DNA of 64,000 bases from Dactylosporangium vinaceum (GCF_019904175.1 NZ_CP061913.1:4340001-4404000); one strand, 5' to 3'. Shown: positions 16,459 through 25,860, numbered from the stretch's first letter. Program-made: numbers and translations. The notes: generated from the letters alone by a model not told the origin.

Positions 16459-17121
16459 TCAGCCCGTGAGGCCGGCGTCGTGGGCGAGCAGGGCGATCTG
16501 CGTGCGGTTGTTGAGATCGAGCTTGGCGAGCACGCGGGAGATGTGAGCTTTCACGGTGGCCACGCTCATGAACAGTTCGCTGGCGATCTCGGCGTTGGAC
16601 TTGCCGCGGCCGACGGCGACGGCGACCTCGCGTTCGCGTTCGCTGAGCTGATCCAGCGCGGTGGCGGCGTGCCGTTGCCGGGCGGCGGCGCCGGTGTCGC
16701 TGAGGTGGGCGATGAGCTGTCGGGTCACGGTCGGCGACAGGATGGGTTCGCCGGCTGCGACCCGCGATATCGCGCGCAGGATCTCGGCGGGTGGGGTGTG
16801 TTTCAGCAGGAAGCCGCTGGCTCCGGCGCGCAGCGCGCGCAGGACGTACTCGTCGGCGTCGAAGGTGGTCAGGACGATGACTTCGGGCGGGCCGGGCCGG
16901 GCGCGCAGCTGTTCGGTGGCGGCGAGGCCGTCGAGGGTGGGCATGCGGATGTCCATCAGCACCACGTCCGGAGCGTACGCGTCGACAGCGGCGGCTACTT
17001 CGCTTCCGTCACCGGCCTCGCCCACCACGGTCAGGTCGGGTGAGCCGCCGATGACCATCGCCAGGCCCGCCCGCACGAGCGGGTCGTCGTCGACGACGAG
17101 GACCCGGACCGCTGCGTTCAC
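16459..17121 (-). CDS. NarL/LuxR-family response regulator
   Basis: The 220-residue cytosolic transcription factor starts at a GTG with AAGGAG upstream. The receiver domain (1-120) has D11-D12-D13, phosphoacceptor D57 in V-V-L-M-D-I-R-M-P, a switch Thr in V-L-T-T-F and Lys in G-F-L-L-K. A LuxR-type helix-turn-helix follows from about 155 (L-S-E-R-E-R-E-V-A-V ... A-E-I-A-S-E-L-F-M-S ... V-K-A-H-I-S-R-V-L-A-K-L). It lies 52 bp after the histidine kinase and is surely its partner. Likely targets are the divergent membrane genes at 18.6-20 kb. Confidence 0.95.
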   Translation of the reverse strand: MNAAVRVLVVDDDPLVRAGLAMVIGGSPDLTVVGEAGDGSEVAAAVDAYAPDVVLMDIRMPTLDGLAATEQLRARPGPPEVIVLTTFDADEYVLRALRAGASGFLLKHTPPAEILRAISRVAAGEPILSPTVTRQLIAHLSDTGAAARQRHAATALDQLSEREREVAVAVGRGKSNAEIASELFMSVATVKAHISRVLAKLDLNNRTQIALLAHDAGLTG

Positions 17122-17173
17122 ATTGGGCTCCTTCTCGCTTGCCGGCCGGCCCGCGGACCGATCCGGGCCGCGG

Positions 17174-18403
17174 TCAGAGAGTAGGCCACGGTAGCCAGGC
17201 CCAGAGCCGGAACTCACCGGCCGGAGTAGGTCCGTGTTCCAGGCGTCCACCAGCGAGGGCGGCGCGTTCGGTGAGCCCGATGAGGCCGATACCGGCGCCG
17301 GGAACTGCGGTACCACCGCCGGTGCCCATCGGGCACGGGTTGCGGATCTCGACGGTCACGCCGTCACCCGGGGCGGCCCGGACGGTGACGGCCACCTCGG
17401 CGTCGGGGGCGTGCTTGCGGGCGTTGGTCAGCCCCTCCTGCACGATCCGGTACGCGCTGCGCCCCACACCGGCCGGCACGGCGGACAGGGTGTCGATCTG
17501 GCCGTCGAGCCGGACCCGCATCCCGGCGCGCCGCGACTGGTCGACGAGGTCAGGGAGGCCGGCCAGGGTGGGCTGCGGCCGTTCCGGCGTCTCGCCGGAG
17601 CGGTCGACGCCGGTGCGGAGGACGCCGATCACCTCCCGCAGGTCCTCCAGCGCCCGGTAGGCGCTCTCGCGGATCACCCCGGCGGCCCGGGCAACCTCCT
17701 CGGGCGCCGCATCGGGGCGTAGTTCCAGCGCCCCGGCGTGCAGGCTCAGCAGGGATAGGCGGTGGGCGAGCACGTCGTGCATCTCCCGGGCGATCCGGTT
17801 GCGTTCGCCCTGCCGGGCTTCGGCGACGCGCAGTTCCTGTTCGGCCGCGACCCGCCCGGCCCGCTCCCGCAGCGATTGGCGTCGCGCCCGCACGAACATG
17901 CCGCAGGCGAGCACCGCGAGCGCGAGGACGGCGCCCAGCACGATCTGCGACCAGGGCCCGACCGGGACGTCCGGCCGGACCAGCGGCGAGAGGAACGGTA
18001 CGAGCGCGTAACCGGCCGCGATCGGGGCGACCACCGTGAAGCGTCGGTGGACCGCGACGGTGAACAGCGCGACGAGCGCCGTGCCCGCGGCGGATGTCGC
18101 GTAGGCACCGACCAGACCGGCGGCGACGGCGAGGCCGACCGGCCAGCGCCGGCGCAGCCACACCGCCAGACTGCACAGGCTGCCGAGGACGATGTCGACG
18201 GCGAGCGGGACCGGCGCAATGTGCTGCGCGCGGCTGTCGACCAGGGCGAGCACCACGATGACGACGGCCAGCAGGAAACAGGTGGCGTCGACGACCCGGC
18301 CGCGGGCCGTGCGCCCGGCCGGGCGCACGGGGTCGTGGTCAGCATCGCTGATCACGCCCGCCGGTAGCGGGCTGCGATCCCGCGGGTCCGCCGGCACCGT
18401 CAT
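17174..18403 (-). CDS. DesK/NarL-type sensor histidine kinase
   Basis: The 409-residue membrane kinase has an N-terminal block of about five hydrophobic helices (residues 40-165). The dimerisation helix with the phospho-His follows in R-I-A-R-E-M-H-D-V-L-A-H near residue 209. The ATP-binding domain has N in Q-E-G-L-T-N-A-R-K-H and a G-box G-I-G-L-I-G-L-T-E-R. There is no extracytoplasmic sensor domain, so it probably senses membrane or envelope state. The start ATG is inferred; the frame is open to 18484. It is co-transcribed with the regulator. Confidence 0.93.
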   Translation of the reverse strand: MTVPADPRDRSPLPAGVISDADHDPVRPAGRTARGRVVDATCFLLAVVIVVLALVDSRAQHIAPVPLAVDIVLGSLCSLAVWLRRRWPVGLAVAAGLVGAYATSAAGTALVALFTVAVHRRFTVVAPIAAGYALVPFLSPLVRPDVPVGPWSQIVLGAVLALAVLACGMFVRARRQSLRERAGRVAAEQELRVAEARQGERNRIAREMHDVLAHRLSLLSLHAGALELRPDAAPEEVARAAGVIRESAYRALEDLREVIGVLRTGVDRSGETPERPQPTLAGLPDLVDQSRRAGMRVRLDGQIDTLSAVPAGVGRSAYRIVQEGLTNARKHAPDAEVAVTVRAAPGDGVTVEIRNPCPMGTGGGTAVPGAGIGLIGLTERAALAGGRLEHGPTPAGEFRLWAWLPWPTL

Positions 18404-18439
18404 GATCAAAGGGTACGGCCGGCCGGGCTGCCTGACATC

Positions 18440-18451
18440 CGACCAAAGTCG
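18440..18451. promoter_or_regulatory. Candidate operator CGAC-N4-GTCG
   Basis: A short inverted repeat CGACcaaaGTCG lies in the 231-bp region between the histidine kinase and the divergent membrane gene. NarL/LiaR-type regulators bind palindromes of this size, so it may be the target of the linked regulator. This is inference from position and symmetry. Confidence 0.3.
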
Positions 18452-18634
18452 ATCCCGAGGTGTAGACCTTCGGCCCGCCGCCATCGACTTCGGCTCGTAG
18501 CGGCGTATCCGGCCGCTCCAGCAGGCTGTTCCACATCACCGCAACGGGCGGCCCGGGCAAACTCCGAAACCAAGTGCGGCAATCCTCTCGCTGTCAGCGC
18601 GGCGACGGATGATACGGAAGGAAATGAGGGCGAC

Positions 18635-19342
18635 GTGGGAACCAGGAAAGCAGATCTCGCCGCGCCAGAGGACCGGCAGGTCCTGGGCCGGGTGCCCACG
18701 ACGCGAATCGTCGGCGGCGTCGCGGTCGCCTACGCCGCGTCAGTGATCGTGCAGAACGCGATGTTCGTGGGCACTGGATCGCCCGGCTACGGAGATCCTC
18801 TTGGTGATGTCCTCGCCTACCATGCCGCGAACCGGGCCGCCGTGGCCGTCGCCGTGGGTCTGGAGGCCCTGAACCTGCCACTGCTCCTGCTGTTCGTCAC
18901 GGGACTGCACGGGCTCGTGCGGCGCCGCGGCGCCGCGGACTGGTCGCGGCTCGCGGTGGCCGCCGCAGCGACGTTCTCGGCGGTATCCGCCCTGGTCATA
19001 GCCACGCACATTGCGGTAGTGCTCGCCGCGGACGGCAAGGCCGAGCCAACCCCCGCCTTCGAGCTGATCTGGCAACTCCATGCCGCGGTGTTCGCGCTCG
19101 CGCTGCCCGCGCTCGGGGCGACATGCATCGGCGCGGCGCTGGCCACCCACGCCAGCGGGTTGACGCGGCGGTGGCAGCGGCTGCTCGGGGTGGCGGGCGG
19201 CAGCTCGCTCATCTTGGCCGGTGCCGGAAACCTCGCCATCGCGGATGGCTCGCCACTGGTGTTCGTCGGAGTTTCGGGCTTGGCCGCGTGGCTCGTCTGG
19301 CTCGTTGTCACCGGCCTGCGGCTCGTCCGTGGACAGGGCTGA
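18635..19342 (+). CDS. Multi-pass membrane protein (DUF4386-like)
   Basis: The 235-residue protein has a polar 25-residue N terminus and about six hydrophobic segments (near 27-45, 70-92, 105-128, 143-165, 175-195 and 205-230). Overall layout is like DUF4386 proteins; function is unknown. The GTG start has GAGGG five bases upstream. It is divergent from the two-component operon and 73 bp before a second small membrane gene, the usual arrangement of a target operon beside its regulators. Confidence 0.75.
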   Translation: MGTRKADLAAPEDRQVLGRVPTTRIVGGVAVAYAASVIVQNAMFVGTGSPGYGDPLGDVLAYHAANRAAVAVAVGLEALNLPLLLLFVTGLHGLVRRRGAADWSRLAVAAAATFSAVSALVIATHIAVVLAADGKAEPTPAFELIWQLHAAVFALALPALGATCIGAALATHASGLTRRWQRLLGVAGGSSLILAGAGNLAIADGSPLVFVGVSGLAAWLVWLVVTGLRLVRGQG

Positions 19343-19415
19343 CGTCGCTTCATACCCGTACGGATGCACGCCCAGACCAGACCTTCCGCCACTCCTGCTC
19401 TCGAAAGAAGAACCG

Positions 19416-19961
19416 ATGACCATCCGGACGGACACCCCGAAGGTGCTCGACAACCCGCCGATCCCCGTGCAGGCCAAGCTCGCGGCCACATGGGCCAGCT
19501 TCATGTTCCTTTACATCTACGTCGACTACTTCCACCTCTACAAGCCCGGTGTCATCGACGACCTGCGCACCGGCGTCGTCTTCGAGTTCAACATCAGCCC
19601 GACGCTGCTGACCATGATGCTCGCGTCCGTGGCGATCCCGGCCGTGATGGTGATGCTCTCCATGACGCTGCCCGCCCGGGTGAACCGTACCGCGAACCTC
19701 GTCGTCGCATTGCTCTTGATCCCCTACTCGGCGTTCAACGCGGTGGGGGCGTCCTGGGCCTGGGCCTCCTTCTACGGCCTTTCCATCGGGCTCGAGGTAC
19801 TGCTCCTGGCCTTCATCCTGCGCTCCGCCTGGACATGGTCTCGAACCCCCGCCGGTCCGCAGCGACCGACCTTCGGCAGTGAGTTACCCGTGCAGCTCGT
19901 CACCGCGGAAGACACACTCAGCGGCCACGGCTCGGCGTCATCGGCTACACGCGCTCCATAG
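19416..19961 (+). CDS. DUF6326 family membrane protein
   Basis: The 181-residue protein starts at an ATG preceded by GAAAGAAG. It has four hydrophobic segments. The first contains T-W-A-S-F-M-F-L-Y-I-Y-V-D-Y-F-H-L-Y, the family signature, followed by K-P-G-V-I-D-D and S-P-T-L-L. The 45-residue C-terminal tail is polar and longer than usual. DUF6326 proteins are small actinobacterial membrane proteins without known function, often beside two-component systems. Probably co-transcribed with the preceding gene. Confidence 0.85.
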   Translation: MTIRTDTPKVLDNPPIPVQAKLAATWASFMFLYIYVDYFHLYKPGVIDDLRTGVVFEFNISPTLLTMMLASVAIPAVMVMLSMTLPARVNRTANLVVALLLIPYSAFNAVGASWAWASFYGLSIGLEVLLLAFILRSAWTWSRTPAGPQRPTFGSELPVQLVTAEDTLSGHGSASSATRAP

Positions 19962-20053
19962 CCGGCCGACCTGATCGATCACGCTCAGGCCGTCCCGGAC
20001 TGACAAGACATCCGCCGAAGGGTGATCAGCCGCCGGCTGGGTATGGATCGCGC

Positions 20054-20836
20054 ATGACGGCGGTGAAGGTGGGGCTGTGCGGGGCGAGCATGGCGCTGGC
20101 GGCCTACGCGCAGCGCTTCCGGGTGCTCGAGGTGCAGCAGACGTTCTACGAGCCGCCCCGGGAGGCGACGCTGCGGCGGTGGCGGGCGAGCGTGCCGCCG
20201 CAGTTCGAGTTCACCGTCAAGGCGTGGCAGCTCATTACGCACGAAGCGCGCAGCCCCACCTACCGCCGGCTGCGCACGCCGCTGAGCGACGAGGAGCGGG
20301 CGCAGGCCGGCGGGTTCCGGTGGACGCCGGTCGTCGCGCGGGCCTGGGACACGACCGCGCGGTGTGCGGCGGTGCTGGAGGCGTCGGCGATCCTGCTGCA
20401 GTGCCCGGCGAGCTTCCGGCCCACCGACGTGACGGTCGCGCGGCTGCGGACGTTTCTGGCGCGGGCGCCCCGGCCGGACGGGGTGCGGCTGCTGTGGGAG
20501 CCGCGCGGGGCGTGGCCGGACGACCTGGTGCGGGAGCTGTGCGCGGAGCTCGACCTGACACACGCCGCCGATCCCTTCGTGCGGCCCAGCCTGACGCCGC
20601 TGGCCTACTACCGGCTGCACGGGGTCACCGGGGCCGGGCACGTGTACACCGACGACGAGCTCGACCGGCTGGCCGCGATGGTCGGGGCCGGACCGGCGTA
20701 CGTCATGTTCAACAACCTGCCACGGGCCGCCGACGCGGCGCGGTTCGGCCGACGGCTGGCGGAGGGCGTCGTCGCCGGGGACGGGGCCGGATACCCGGAG
20801 CATGCCGATGCAACCACCACCGCGGAGGTCCCATGA
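20054..20836 (+). CDS. DUF72 domain protein
   Basis: The 260-residue protein follows the DUF72 TIM-barrel pattern: an early F-R-V-L-E-V-Q-Q-T-F-Y-E-P-P, a central F-E-F-T-V-K-A-W-Q-L-I-T-H, L-L-Q-C-P-A-S-F, L-L-W-E-P-R-G, and a C-terminal A-Y-Y-R-L-H-G with Y-V-M-F-N-N. Members are related to UV endonuclease/xylose isomerase barrels, but the activity is unknown. The stop overlaps the start of the next small gene (ATGA), so translation is coupled. Confidence 0.9.
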   Translation: MTAVKVGLCGASMALAAYAQRFRVLEVQQTFYEPPREATLRRWRASVPPQFEFTVKAWQLITHEARSPTYRRLRTPLSDEERAQAGGFRWTPVVARAWDTTARCAAVLEASAILLQCPASFRPTDVTVARLRTFLARAPRPDGVRLLWEPRGAWPDDLVRELCAELDLTHAADPFVRPSLTPLAYYRLHGVTGAGHVYTDDELDRLAAMVGAGPAYVMFNNLPRAADAARFGRRLAEGVVAGDGAGYPEHADATTTAEVP

Positions 20837-21096
20837 GCGAGGACAACGGCCTGCCGACGATGCCCGGCACCGCCGACGCGGACGAGGACGCGGCGGGGGT
20901 CAAGGCGCCGCGCGTGCCGAACGCGCCGCTGACCGAGGCGACCCGCCCCGTGCCGGACGCACCGCCGGTGACCGAGCCGGAGACCCCGCCGACAGTCGGC
21001 CGCTCGACGCAGTACCCGGGCCGTGCGGTGGGCGACCGCCGGGCAGCGCGGCCGGTCCGGACGGCGTCCGGACCCGGCTACGCGGTCCAGCCGTAG
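20833..21096 (+). CDS. Small Pro/Thr/Asp-rich disordered protein coupled to DUF72
   Basis: ATGA at 20833-20836 overlaps the DUF72 stop codon, and a GGAGG-like sequence lies just upstream. The 87-residue product is acidic and Pro/Thr-rich in its first 60 residues and then basic, with no predicted fold. Its 3' end overlaps the convergent glycosyltransferase-like gene by 19 bp. It is a plausible but not certain gene. Confidence 0.5.
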   Translation: MSEDNGLPTMPGTADADEDAAGVKAPRVPNAPLTEATRPVPDAPPVTEPETPPTVGRSTQYPGRAVGDRRAARPVRTASGPGYAVQP

Positions 21097-22133
21097 CGCA
21101 GGCCTGCCGTCACCAGCGCGGCCAGGTCTTCGGTGTGACGTTCCAGCACCGCGAAGTCGACGTGCGTCCGCAGGGCACCGGGGGCCGTCGTCCGCAGCGC
21201 CGCGCGGACGGCGGGGTGGTCGAGATCGGCGCCCGGCCGGTACTGCCGGCCCAGCGCGCCCATCGCCACCGCCGTGATCCACAACTCGGTCAGGTACTTC
21301 GCGTCGATGCCGGCCCGCAGCCCGTCCGGGTCGGTGAGCCCGGCCAGCGCCGGTCCGCACGCCGCGACCAGGCGGTCGCCGTCATATCCGTGCGCGGTCA
21401 GCACGTCGAGGGTGGGTGTGCGGGCCGAGAACGTGCCGTCAGCGGTGTCGATGGTCGTTGCGGTGGCGTCGACCCAGGCGAGGAACGGCAGCAGCGCCGG
21501 CAGAGGCAGGACGGTGGGGCCGGGTGCTGCGGCGGGTTCACCGGTGATGCATGCCGCGCGGCGCACGCCGTGTCCCTCATTCCCGGTGAGGCTCGGCAGG
21601 TCGAGATGCTCGACGAGATTCGGTACCGCCGCGAGCATGCGGGTGCCGCGGCGTTGCAGGAACCGCAGGATCGCCTCGTCGTCCGGCTCGGCATCGTCGG
21701 TCTCGTCGCGCAGGAACGCGGCGAGGTCGCGCGCCAACGGTGCCGGCATCACGAGCGCCTGCGTGGGGACGTACGGATTGATCATCGGTACCCATGACGC
21801 GTCGGCGAGCGCCGCCCAGCGCACGAGTGCGGCCGTGCGCGAGCCCCACTCGACGAAGAAGCTGATCGCGGCGTCGGGATGCAGCGCGACGCTCGCGGCG
21901 ACCGCGGCGGCGAACCCCTCGGCGAGTTCGATGTCGTCCTGGAGCACCAGGTGGTGGGTGGCGTCCGGGCCGCCCGCCGCCCAGGCGAGCCGGGCACTGC
22001 GCATCGCGCCGGGCGTGGCGTGGGGTTCGGGGTCGACGGCCGGCGTCGCGTCGATGGGAGCCAGCGCCGCGCACAACCGCTGCGCCGCGGCCAGCCGCGT
22101 GGGGTGGGTCATCACGGCCGCCGAAACGTTCAT
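21078..22133 (-). CDS. Glycosyltransferase-like protein (GT-A pattern)
   Basis: The 351-residue soluble protein starts M-N-V-S-A-A-V-M-T-H-P-T-R, a Rossmann-like first strand. It has H-L-V-L-Q-D-D-I-E-L with D66-D67 as a possible nucleotide-sugar/metal motif, and Y-V-P-T-Q-A-L-V-M-P further on, as in GT25-like enzymes. The last third is helical. Donor and acceptor are unknown. It is divergent from the ABC exporter genes, so it probably belongs to the same pathway. A longer frame to 22178 exists; the ATG at 22131-22133 is preferred. A 10-bp piece of the dispersed repeat lies 49 bp upstream. Confidence 0.7.
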   Translation of the reverse strand: MNVSAAVMTHPTRLAAAQRLCAALAPIDATPAVDPEPHATPGAMRSARLAWAAGGPDATHHLVLQDDIELAEGFAAAVAASVALHPDAAISFFVEWGSRTAALVRWAALADASWVPMINPYVPTQALVMPAPLARDLAAFLRDETDDAEPDDEAILRFLQRRGTRMLAAVPNLVEHLDLPSLTGNEGHGVRRAACITGEPAAAPGPTVLPLPALLPFLAWVDATATTIDTADGTFSARTPTLDVLTAHGYDGDRLVAACGPALAGLTDPDGLRAGIDAKYLTELWITAVAMGALGRQYRPGADLDHPAVRAALRTTAPGALRTHVDFAVLERHTEDLAALVTAGLRYGWTA

Positions 22134-22235
22134 GGGATTTGAGTATAACGACCGCTCGAGTGGCCGCAGCGGACGCACGCATTTACGCTCACGAAAGCGA
22201 CAACAAGCGTGCTGATATGTACCGGGGGCTTGCGC

Positions 22236-24080
22236 GTGTGGTGGAAGCAGGCTGTGCGGCCACGGATCGCGATCGCCCGGCAGGTGCGGGTGGCCGGCGG
22301 CGGCCTCGTCACGACATTGGTTGCGGTCAATCTACTGCTGGGCGTGCTCCCAGTGGTGTTCGTGGTGGCCACCAGCCGGTTGGTAGGGCGGATTCCGGCT
22401 GCGGTCTCCACCGGGACGGGAACGCCCGCCTGGGACGTGTTCCTCGGGCCGTTCCTGGTCGCGGCCGTCGCCTTCGTCGGGCAGCAGGCGCTCGCGCCGG
22501 TCCAGGTCGCCCTCGGCGAACTGATGAAACGGCGGGTGGACGGGTGGGTGCACGGCCGCATCATGGCCGCGGCCCTGCGCCGGACCGACCTCGGCGCCAT
22601 GGAGGACCCCGACGCCCTCGACGCGCTGGGCGACGCGAGCCGCCGGCTGGCGGGCAACTGGGAGACCCCGGGCATGGCGTGCGCCGGGCTGGTTGCGCTG
22701 ATCGGCCGGTACGTCCGGCTGTTCGGCCTGTGCGTCGTGGTCGCCACCGTGGCCGGATGGCCCGCGGCGGCCGCGCTCGGGGCCGCGACCATGCTGCTGC
22801 GCCACGCCAACCGGGCCGGTCTGCGCCGGTACTCCCAGGTGTGGGACGAGGTCACCGGGCTCGTGCGGCGCGGCGGCTACCTGCGCGACCTCGCGATGTC
22901 CGACGGCGCGGCCAAGGAGGTGCGCGTGTACGGGCTCACCCGCTGGATCGCCGACCGGTACGAACACGCGTACCGCAGCTGGCTCACGCCGATCTGGGCG
23001 GCTCGCCGCAAGGTCTACATCCTGCCGTACCTGGCGTGCACACTCGTCGCGCTCGCGGCCGCGGTCGTGGTGCTGCTGCTCGTCGCGCGTCGCGGTGCCG
23101 ACGGCGACATCTCGGTGACCTCGTTGGCGCTGGGCCTGCAGGCTACGGTCGCCGCGCTCACGCTGGCCGCGTACTACCCGGAGAGCGACGGGCCGACCCA
23201 GTTCGGCATGCTCGCCGCCGAGGCGCTGCGACGATTCGAGCAGGCGGCGGACACCGCACCGGCCGGGCCGGTCGGCCCAGCGCAGCCGGTGCCGGCCGGT
23301 CCGGCCACCGTACGCTTCGAGGGCGTCAGCTTCCGGTATCCGGGCAGCGCACGGCCGGTACTGGACCGGCTGGACCTCGAACTGCCCGCCGGCACCTGCA
23401 CCGCCGTGGTCGGTGTCAACGGCGCGGGCAAGACCACGCTTGTCAAGATGCTGGCCCGGCTGCACGAGCCGAGCACCGGCACGGTGCGGTTCGACGGCAC
23501 GGACATCCGCGCGATGCCGGTTCCCGAGTGGCGCCGCCAGCTCAGCGTCGTCTTCCAGGACTTCATCCGGTATGAACTGTCGGTGGCGGACAATGTGGCC
23601 TTCGGCGCCGTGCACGCACCCCGCGACCCCGACAGCGTGCGCCGTGTGCTCGACCGGGTCGGTCTGCTGAGCGAGTTCGAGCAGCTGCCCCAAGGCCTCG
23701 ACACGCCACTGCACCGCGCCTATCCGGGCGGCACCGACCTGTCCGGGGGCCAGTGGCAGCGGGTCGCCATCGCGCGCTGTCTCTACGGTCTCGACGCCGG
23801 CGCGCGCATCCTCGTCATGGACGAACCGACCGCGGCGCTGGACGTGCGCGCCGAGGCCGGGTTCTTCACGCAGTTCACGGAGCTGACCCGGGGTGCGACA
23901 GTGCTGCTGATCTCACACCGCTTCTCCAGCATCCGCCACGCCGACCGGATCGTGGTCCTCGACGGTGGCCAGGTCGCCGAGCAGGGCGGCCACGACGAAC
24001 TGGTCGCCGCGGGCGGCCGGTACGCCGAGCTGTTCGAACTGCAGGCGGAGCGCTTCGCCGAGGAGGTGCGCCATGACTGA
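22236..24080 (+). CDS. ABC exporter half-transporter (membrane plus nucleotide-binding domain)
   Basis: About 614 residues: an N-terminal six-helix membrane domain (to about 330), then an ATPase domain. It has Walker A G-V-N-G-A-G-K-T-T near residue 392, Q-loop V-F-Q-D-F, signature L-S-G-G-Q-W-Q-R, Walker B I-L-V-M-D-E-P-T and switch His in I-S-H-R-F. All catalytic residues are intact. The GTG start follows GGGGG; a GTG at 22209 is also in frame. It overlaps the next ABC gene by 8 bp, implying a heterodimer that exports the product of the neighbouring pathway. Confidence 0.93.
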   Translation: MWWKQAVRPRIAIARQVRVAGGGLVTTLVAVNLLLGVLPVVFVVATSRLVGRIPAAVSTGTGTPAWDVFLGPFLVAAVAFVGQQALAPVQVALGELMKRRVDGWVHGRIMAAALRRTDLGAMEDPDALDALGDASRRLAGNWETPGMACAGLVALIGRYVRLFGLCVVVATVAGWPAAAALGAATMLLRHANRAGLRRYSQVWDEVTGLVRRGGYLRDLAMSDGAAKEVRVYGLTRWIADRYEHAYRSWLTPIWAARRKVYILPYLACTLVALAAAVVVLLLVARRGADGDISVTSLALGLQATVAALTLAAYYPESDGPTQFGMLAAEALRRFEQAADTAPAGPVGPAQPVPAGPATVRFEGVSFRYPGSARPVLDRLDLELPAGTCTAVVGVNGAGKTTLVKMLARLHEPSTGTVRFDGTDIRAMPVPEWRRQLSVVFQDFIRYELSVADNVAFGAVHAPRDPDSVRRVLDRVGLLSEFEQLPQGLDTPLHRAYPGGTDLSGGQWQRVAIARCLYGLDAGARILVMDEPTAALDVRAEAGFFTQFTELTRGATVLLISHRFSSIRHADRIVVLDGGQVAEQGGHDELVAAGGRYAELFELQAERFAEEVRHD

Positions 24081-25860
24081 GACGCTGCGTGGATGCTGGG
24101 AGCTGCTGCGGATGTCGTGGCGGCAGCATCCCGCGAAGCTGATCCTGGCCCTGCTGCTCAAGACCGCCGAAGCGGCGGCCCTGCCGTTGGCCGCGCCCGC
24201 GCTCGGCGCGCTCACCGACGCGGCCGTCGCCCGCGAACCCGCTGCCGCGGCGCGAGCCGCCGCCACGGCCGCCGTCCTCGCCATGGCCGCCCTGACCCTC
24301 GGCCACTTCGCCCACGTCGCATACTTCGAGCTCGGCGAGCAGAACCTGCTCGCCAAGGATCGGGAACTCATCGAACTGGTGACCGGCTCGGCCGGGCTCG
24401 CCCATCAGGAGCGGCCCGAGTACGCCGACCGGATGCAGGTCCTGCGCCAGGAGCTGCGCCGCACCGGATCGAGCAGCATGGAGGCGCTGCTGTCGGCGCT
24501 CGGCACCGCCGTGGCCGTGACGATCACGGCGGTGCTCCTGGCCCGGCTCAACCCCTGGCTGCTGCTGCTCCCGCTCGCCGCCGTGCCGCCGCTGCTGCTG
24601 GGCCGCGCCGCGGAGGCCCGGCTCGCCCGGGCCCGTGAGTCCGCCGCGCAGGTCAGCCGGCAGGCGCAGCACCTCTTCGACCTGGCCATCGACCCCGAGG
24701 CCGGCAAGGAACTGCGGGTCGGTGATCTCAGCGCCGAGATCCGCACGCGGCACGCCGGGTTGTGGCGGGACGGGACATCGATCCTGTTCTCGGCCGAGGT
24801 GCGCGCCGCGGCGCTGCGCGTGGCCGGGCAGGCCGTGTTCGCCGTCGGGTTCGGGGCGGCGACGCTGCTGGTCGTGCGCGAGGCCGCGGCCGGGCGGCGC
24901 ACCATCGGCGACGCGGTGCTCGTCATCGCGCTGGCGGCCCAGGTGAACCAGCAGGTGGCCGTCGCGGTGTCGCTGCTGCGGGAGCTGCAGCGGGTCGCCC
25001 GCACGCTTGCCGACTTCCGGTGGATGCGGGCCGTGTACGCCGGGCAGGCGCCACCGCCGCCCGACGCGGCGGTGCCGGACCGGATCCGGCACGGCATCCG
25101 GCTGCGGGATGTCTCGTTCGAGTACCCGTGGACGGGGCGGCCGACGCTTGACGGTGTGGACCTGTTCCTGCCCGCCGGCGCCACGGTCGCGGTCGTGGGG
25201 GAGAACGGTGCCGGCAAGACGACGCTCGTGAAACTGCTGTGCCGGTTCTACGAACCCACCCGGGGGCGGGTGGAGCTCGACGGCGTCGACGTCGTCCGGT
25301 TTCCGCTGGAGGACTGGCGCGCCCGGACCTCCGCGGCTTTCCAGGACTTCCTGCGCCCCGAGTTCACCGCCCGGACGGTCGTCGGTGTCGGGGACCTGCC
25401 GCTGGCCGACTCCACCGACGCGGTGACCGCGGCCCTGCACCGCGCCGGGACGCAGGATGTCGTGGACAACCTCGAGCACGGGCTCGACACCGCGCTGGGA
25501 GCGTCTCTCCCGGACGGCCGGCAGCTGTCCGGCGGCCAGTGGCAGAAGCTGGCGCTCGGCCGGGGCATGATGCGGACGGCACCGCTGCTGCTCGTCCTCG
25601 ACGAGCCGACGGCGGCGCTTGACGCCGAGGCCGAGTTCGAGCTGTTCCAGGGGTACGCCGCGAACGCCGCCCGGGTGGCCGAACAGACCGGTGGCATCAC
25701 GGTGCTCGTGTCGCACCGGTTCTCGACGGTCCGCATGGCCGACCTGATCATCGTGCTGGCCGACGGGCGGGTCGCTGAGGTCGGCAGCCACGATGACCTC
25801 ATCGCCCGCGGTGGACCATACGCGGAGTTGTACCAGCTGCAGGCCGCCGGCTACCGCTAG
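24073..25860 (+). CDS. ABC exporter half-transporter, second subunit
   Basis: 595 residues with the same layout: six membrane helices (about 20-300), then the ATPase domain. It has Walker A G-E-N-G-A-G-K-T-T near residue 376, Q-loop A-F-Q-D-F, signature L-S-G-G-Q-W-Q-K, Walker B L-L-V-L-D-E-P-T and V-S-H-R-F. The ATG has AGGAGG six bases upstream and lies inside the 3' end of the first subunit. Its stop codon overlaps the stop of the convergent glycosyltransferase gene by three bases, an unusually tight packing. Confidence 0.93.
   Translation: MTETLRGCWELLRMSWRQHPAKLILALLLKTAEAAALPLAAPALGALTDAAVAREPAAAARAAATAAVLAMAALTLGHFAHVAYFELGEQNLLAKDRELIELVTGSAGLAHQERPEYADRMQVLRQELRRTGSSSMEALLSALGTAVAVTITAVLLARLNPWLLLLPLAAVPPLLLGRAAEARLARARESAAQVSRQAQHLFDLAIDPEAGKELRVGDLSAEIRTRHAGLWRDGTSILFSAEVRAAALRVAGQAVFAVGFGAATLLVVREAAAGRRTIGDAVLVIALAAQVNQQVAVAVSLLRELQRVARTLADFRWMRAVYAGQAPPPPDAAVPDRIRHGIRLRDVSFEYPWTGRPTLDGVDLFLPAGATVAVVGENGAGKTTLVKLLCRFYEPTRGRVELDGVDVVRFPLEDWRARTSAAFQDFLRPEFTARTVVGVGDLPLADSTDAVTAALHRAGTQDVVDNLEHGLDTALGASLPDGRQLSGGQWQKLALGRGMMRTAPLLLVLDEPTAALDAEAEFELFQGYAANAARVAEQTGGITVLVSHRFSTVRMADLIIVLADGRVAEVGSHDDLIARGGPYAELYQLQAAGYR

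Noticed and set aside
22182-22191. TTTACGCTCA as a further copy of the dispersed repeat
   Set aside because: Only ten bases match, so it is mentioned as support but not listed as a copy.
23875-25791. 638-codon minus-strand frame opposite the second ABC gene
   Set aside because: Arg/His/Gly-rich shadow produced by high GC third positions; the plus strand has full ABC motifs.
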